Of a DNA stretch of 53,563 nucleotides, positions 51,584-53,563 are shown one piece after another. Position numbers and translations under genes: made by a program. The stretch's first letter is position 1. Each line of letters starts with the position of its first letter. The DNA comes from an uncultured Bacteroidales bacterium (lineage in GTDB: Bacteria > Bacteroidota > Bacteroidia > Bacteroidales > F082): contig ONJF01000014.1 of assembly GCA_900318085.1 (NCBI GenBank), positions 1-53,563 of the forward strand. The letters run 5' to 3'. The notes under the pieces were generated by a model. The model saw only the letters and a list, made by a program, of their open reading frames with translations, was not told the DNA's origin and searched no databases.

Positions 51584-52501
51584 ATGAAAGTATTAGTTGC
51601 AACTGAAAAACCTTTTGCAAAGGTTGCTGTTGATGGAATTAGAAAAGTCGTCGAAGAGAACGGTTACGAGCTGGCTCTTCTCGAGAAATATACCGATGTC
51701 AATGACCTCTACAAGGCCGTTGCCGACGCCGATGCCCTCATCGTGCGTTCCGATAAGGTGACGAAGGAAGTCATCGACCACGCCAAAAACCTGAAGATCG
51801 TCGTCCGCGCTGGTGCCGGTTACGACAACCTCGACCTCGAGGCTTGCACCGCCCGTGGCATCGTGGCCATGAACACCCCCGGTCAAAACAGCAACGCCGT
51901 TGCCGAACTCGTCATGGGTATGCTGGTCTACGCCGTCCGTAACTTCTACAACGGCAAGAGCGGTAGCGAACTGATGGGCAAGAAGCTCGGTCTGCTGGCC
52001 TTCGGTAACGTGGGTCGTAACGTCGCCCGCATCGCCAAGGGCTTCGGCATGGATGTCTACGCTTTCGACGAATTCGTCCCCGCCGACAAGATTGAAGAGG
52101 CTGGCGTTCACGCCGTCGCCAACCGCGACGCCCTCTTCGAGACCTGCGACGTGGTCAGCCTGCACATCCCGGCCACTGCCGAGACCAAGCAGAGCATCAA
52201 CTACGCTGTGGTGAACAAGATGCACAAAGGTGGCATCCTCGTCAACACCGCCCGTAAGGAAGTCATCAATGAGCCCGAACTGCTCAAGCTGATGGCCGAG
52301 CGTACCGACCTCAAGTACATCACCGACATCATGCCCGATGCCGACGCCGAGTTCAAAGCCTTCGAAGGCCGCTACTTCGCCACGCCCAAGAAGATGGGTG
52401 CTCAGACCGAAGAAGCCAACATCAACGCTGGCCTGGCCGCTGCCCACCAGATCGCTGATTTCTTCAAGACTGGCAACAAGCGCTTCCAAGTGAATAAGTA
52501 A
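51584..52501 (+). CDS. serA: D-3-phosphoglycerate dehydrogenase, lysine type
   Basis: 305 residues, the short form with substrate and NAD domains and no ACT domain. The NAD motif is GLLAFGNVGRNVARIA; NTARKEVIN carries the active-site region. Where most SerA have the catalytic His in TPHxGAST, this protein reads TPKKMGAQTEEA, with Lys. Lysine-type (IIIK) enzymes such as that of Entamoeba are known, so it should be active. With serC and DUF1015 it forms the usual Bacteroidota serine operon. Confidence 0.95.
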   Translation: MKVLVATEKPFAKVAVDGIRKVVEENGYELALLEKYTDVNDLYKAVADADALIVRSDKVTKEVIDHAKNLKIVVRAGAGYDNLDLEACTARGIVAMNTPGQNSNAVAELVMGMLVYAVRNFYNGKSGSELMGKKLGLLAFGNVGRNVARIAKGFGMDVYAFDEFVPADKIEEAGVHAVANRDALFETCDVVSLHIPATAETKQSINYAVVNKMHKGGILVNTARKEVINEPELLKLMAERTDLKYITDIMPDADAEFKAFEGRYFATPKKMGAQTEEANINAGLAAAHQIADFFKTGNKRFQVNK

Positions 52502-52513
52502 ATAAAAGACACG

Positions 52514-52585
52514 AGACTTCGAGACTACGGGACTACGAGACGGGCCTAAACCCCGAAGTCCCGAAGTCTCGTAGTCCCGAAGTCA
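52514..52585. repeat. Inverted array of 8-bp units between serA and the DUF1015 gene
   Basis: The left arm repeats GAGACTTC, GAGACTAC, GGGACTAC; the right arm carries the complementary units. GGGACTACGAGAC (52530-52542) and GTCTCGTAGTCCC (52567-52579) are exact inverted copies, with GGGCCTAAACCCC near the loop. Confidence 0.87.
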
Positions 52586-52613
52586 ATAACAAACACCTCA
52601 AAACCCAATAGAG

Positions 52614-53563
52614 ATGTCAGTAATCAAACCGTTCAAAGGATGGCGTCCCGGCGTGGACATCGTCCAAAAACTGGCCTCCCGCCCCTACGACGTGCTGAAC
52701 ACCGAAGAGGCACGCAAGGAATGCGAAGGCAACCCCTATAGCCTGCTCCACGTGACCAAGGCCGAAATCGACCTGCCCGAAGGCCACAAGGACAGCGACC
52801 TCGAGACCTATCTGAAAGTCGTTGAAAACTTCAATAGCTTCAAAGACTTTGGATGGATCAAGCAAGACCAAGAAGAGAAGCTCTACATCTACGCCCAGAG
52901 CATGAACCCCACCGACGCCAACGCCCACTGGCAGTATGGCATCGTGGCCTGCGCCTACAGCGAAGACTATGTCAACAAGGTCATCAAAAAGCACGAGCTG
53001 ACCCGTAAGGACAAGGAAGAGGACCGCATGAAGCACGTCCGCCTCACCAACGCCAATGTCGAGCCCGTGTTCTTCGCCTACCCTGCCGTCGCCGAAATCG
53101 ACGCCATCGTGAGCAAGATCACGGCCGAGAAGCCCATCTATGACTTCATCGCCAAGGAAGACGGCTTCGGCCATCGCTTCTGGATCATCGACGACAAGGC
53201 CACCATCGCCCGCTTGGTTGAACTCTTCGACAAGAAGGTCCCGGCCATGTACATCGCCGACGGTCACCACCGTAGCGCTGCTGCCGCTCTCGTCGGCCAA
53301 GAGAAGAAAGAGAAGAACCCTGCCCACACCGGCAAGGAAGAGTACAACTACTTCATGACCGTCATCTTCCCCGACAACCAGTTGAACGTCATCGACTACA
53401 ACCGCGTCGTGAAAGACCTTAACGGCCTCAGCACCAAGGATTTCTTCAAAGCCCTGCAAGAGAACTTCGACATCGAGTGCAAGTGCAACTGCACCAAGGA
53501 CGGCGGCAAGTGCAACTGCGAGTTCCCCTGCCACTGCGAGTGCGACACCGAGTACAAGCCCAA
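52614..53563 (+). CDS. DUF1015 family protein, cut by the right edge
   Basis: 316 residues are visible; the frame continues beyond the window. It opens VIKPFKGWRPGVDIVQKLAS with SRPYDVLN, and MYIADGHHRSAAA is the family hallmark. DUF1015 genes often follow serA and have no firmly assigned role. Just before the edge, where the family normally has a plain segment, there is a cysteine cluster (ECKCNCTKDGGKCNC, then CHCECD) with about eight Cys in 30 residues. It could bind metal. Confidence 0.93.
   Translation, partial: MSVIKPFKGWRPGVDIVQKLASRPYDVLNTEEARKECEGNPYSLLHVTKAEIDLPEGHKDSDLETYLKVVENFNSFKDFGWIKQDQEEKLYIYAQSMNPTDANAHWQYGIVACAYSEDYVNKVIKKHELTRKDKEEDRMKHVRLTNANVEPVFFAYPAVAEIDAIVSKITAEKPIYDFIAKEDGFGHRFWIIDDKATIARLVELFDKKVPAMYIADGHHRSAAAALVGQEKKEKNPAHTGKEEYNYFMTVIFPDNQLNVIDYNRVVKDLNGLSTKDFFKALQENFDIECKCNCTKDGGKCNCEFPCHCECDTEYKP

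Noticed and set aside
1-53563. tRNA or rRNA genes
   Set aside because: I looked for T-loop GTTCGA-type and cloverleaf patterns and rRNA-like stretches on both strands and saw none that fold properly.

Overview
The window looks like chromosomal DNA of a Bacteroidota bacterium, most likely order Bacteroidales. The evidence is the promoters, which carry the TAnnTTTG -7 box before many genes, and the gene content: a type IX secreted protein with a C-terminal sorting domain, BspA-like leucine-rich lipoproteins, DUF1599 next to a BT_3928/DoxX protein, and the serC-serA-DUF1015 string with a lysine-type SerA. No rRNA, tRNA or CRISPR array was found.

Layout. (1) 1-9823: an accessory, defence-type island on the + strand. 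It holds a type III restriction methyltransferase (Mod), a helicase-nuclease (Res), a 72-residue protein, a DndD-like SMC ATPase, a HerA/FtsK-like ATPase, and two tandem genes that share an N-terminal domain. One of those two carries topoisomerase-I-type C-terminal repeats without the enzyme. Start/stop overlaps or short gaps link the genes. The two ATPase genes each carry a single-base frameshift. A nested palindrome with 14-bp direct repeats precedes the first gene. (2) 9824-14982: a repeat-rich spacer, a hypothetical protein, rpe, an odd pepD (N-terminal deletion and a histone-H1-like tail) and a Fic protein. (3) 15206-22945: a tricorn-like periplasmic protease on the - strand, then on the + strand three leucine-rich-repeat envelope proteins and the folP-cdaA pair. 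(4) 22964-34154, - strand: tpiA, prmA, a 1563-residue exported protein, dnaN, parC and a small lipoprotein. (5) 34258-44026: a porin-like protein, then a - strand run with a peptide ABC substrate-binding protein and permease, a type IX secreted adhesin-like protein, DUF1599, a BT_3928-family protein, an acyl-ACP thioesterase and a hydrolase-LysM fusion. (6) 44123-50145, - strand: lon, rpmE2, a glycosyltransferase, a lipoprotein and a RhuM protein. (7) 50338-53563: serC, serA and a DUF1015 gene that runs off the right edge.

Most of the right 40 kb is housekeeping: serine and folate synthesis, cyclic-di-AMP, replication, proteolysis and envelope functions. The island at 324-9823 is the best candidate for an undescribed system. 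It combines restriction-modification with a Dnd-like SMC/HerA ATPase pair but shows no DndC-type sulfur-transfer gene, and it adds a two-gene module of unknown function.

A second theme is small repeats. Several operon gaps hold inverted or tandem arrays with 7-8 bp periods, each gap with its own sequence. A 24-26 bp repeat has inserted in frame into at least two coding regions.

All functional calls come from reading motifs and family resemblance by eye; no database search was run.
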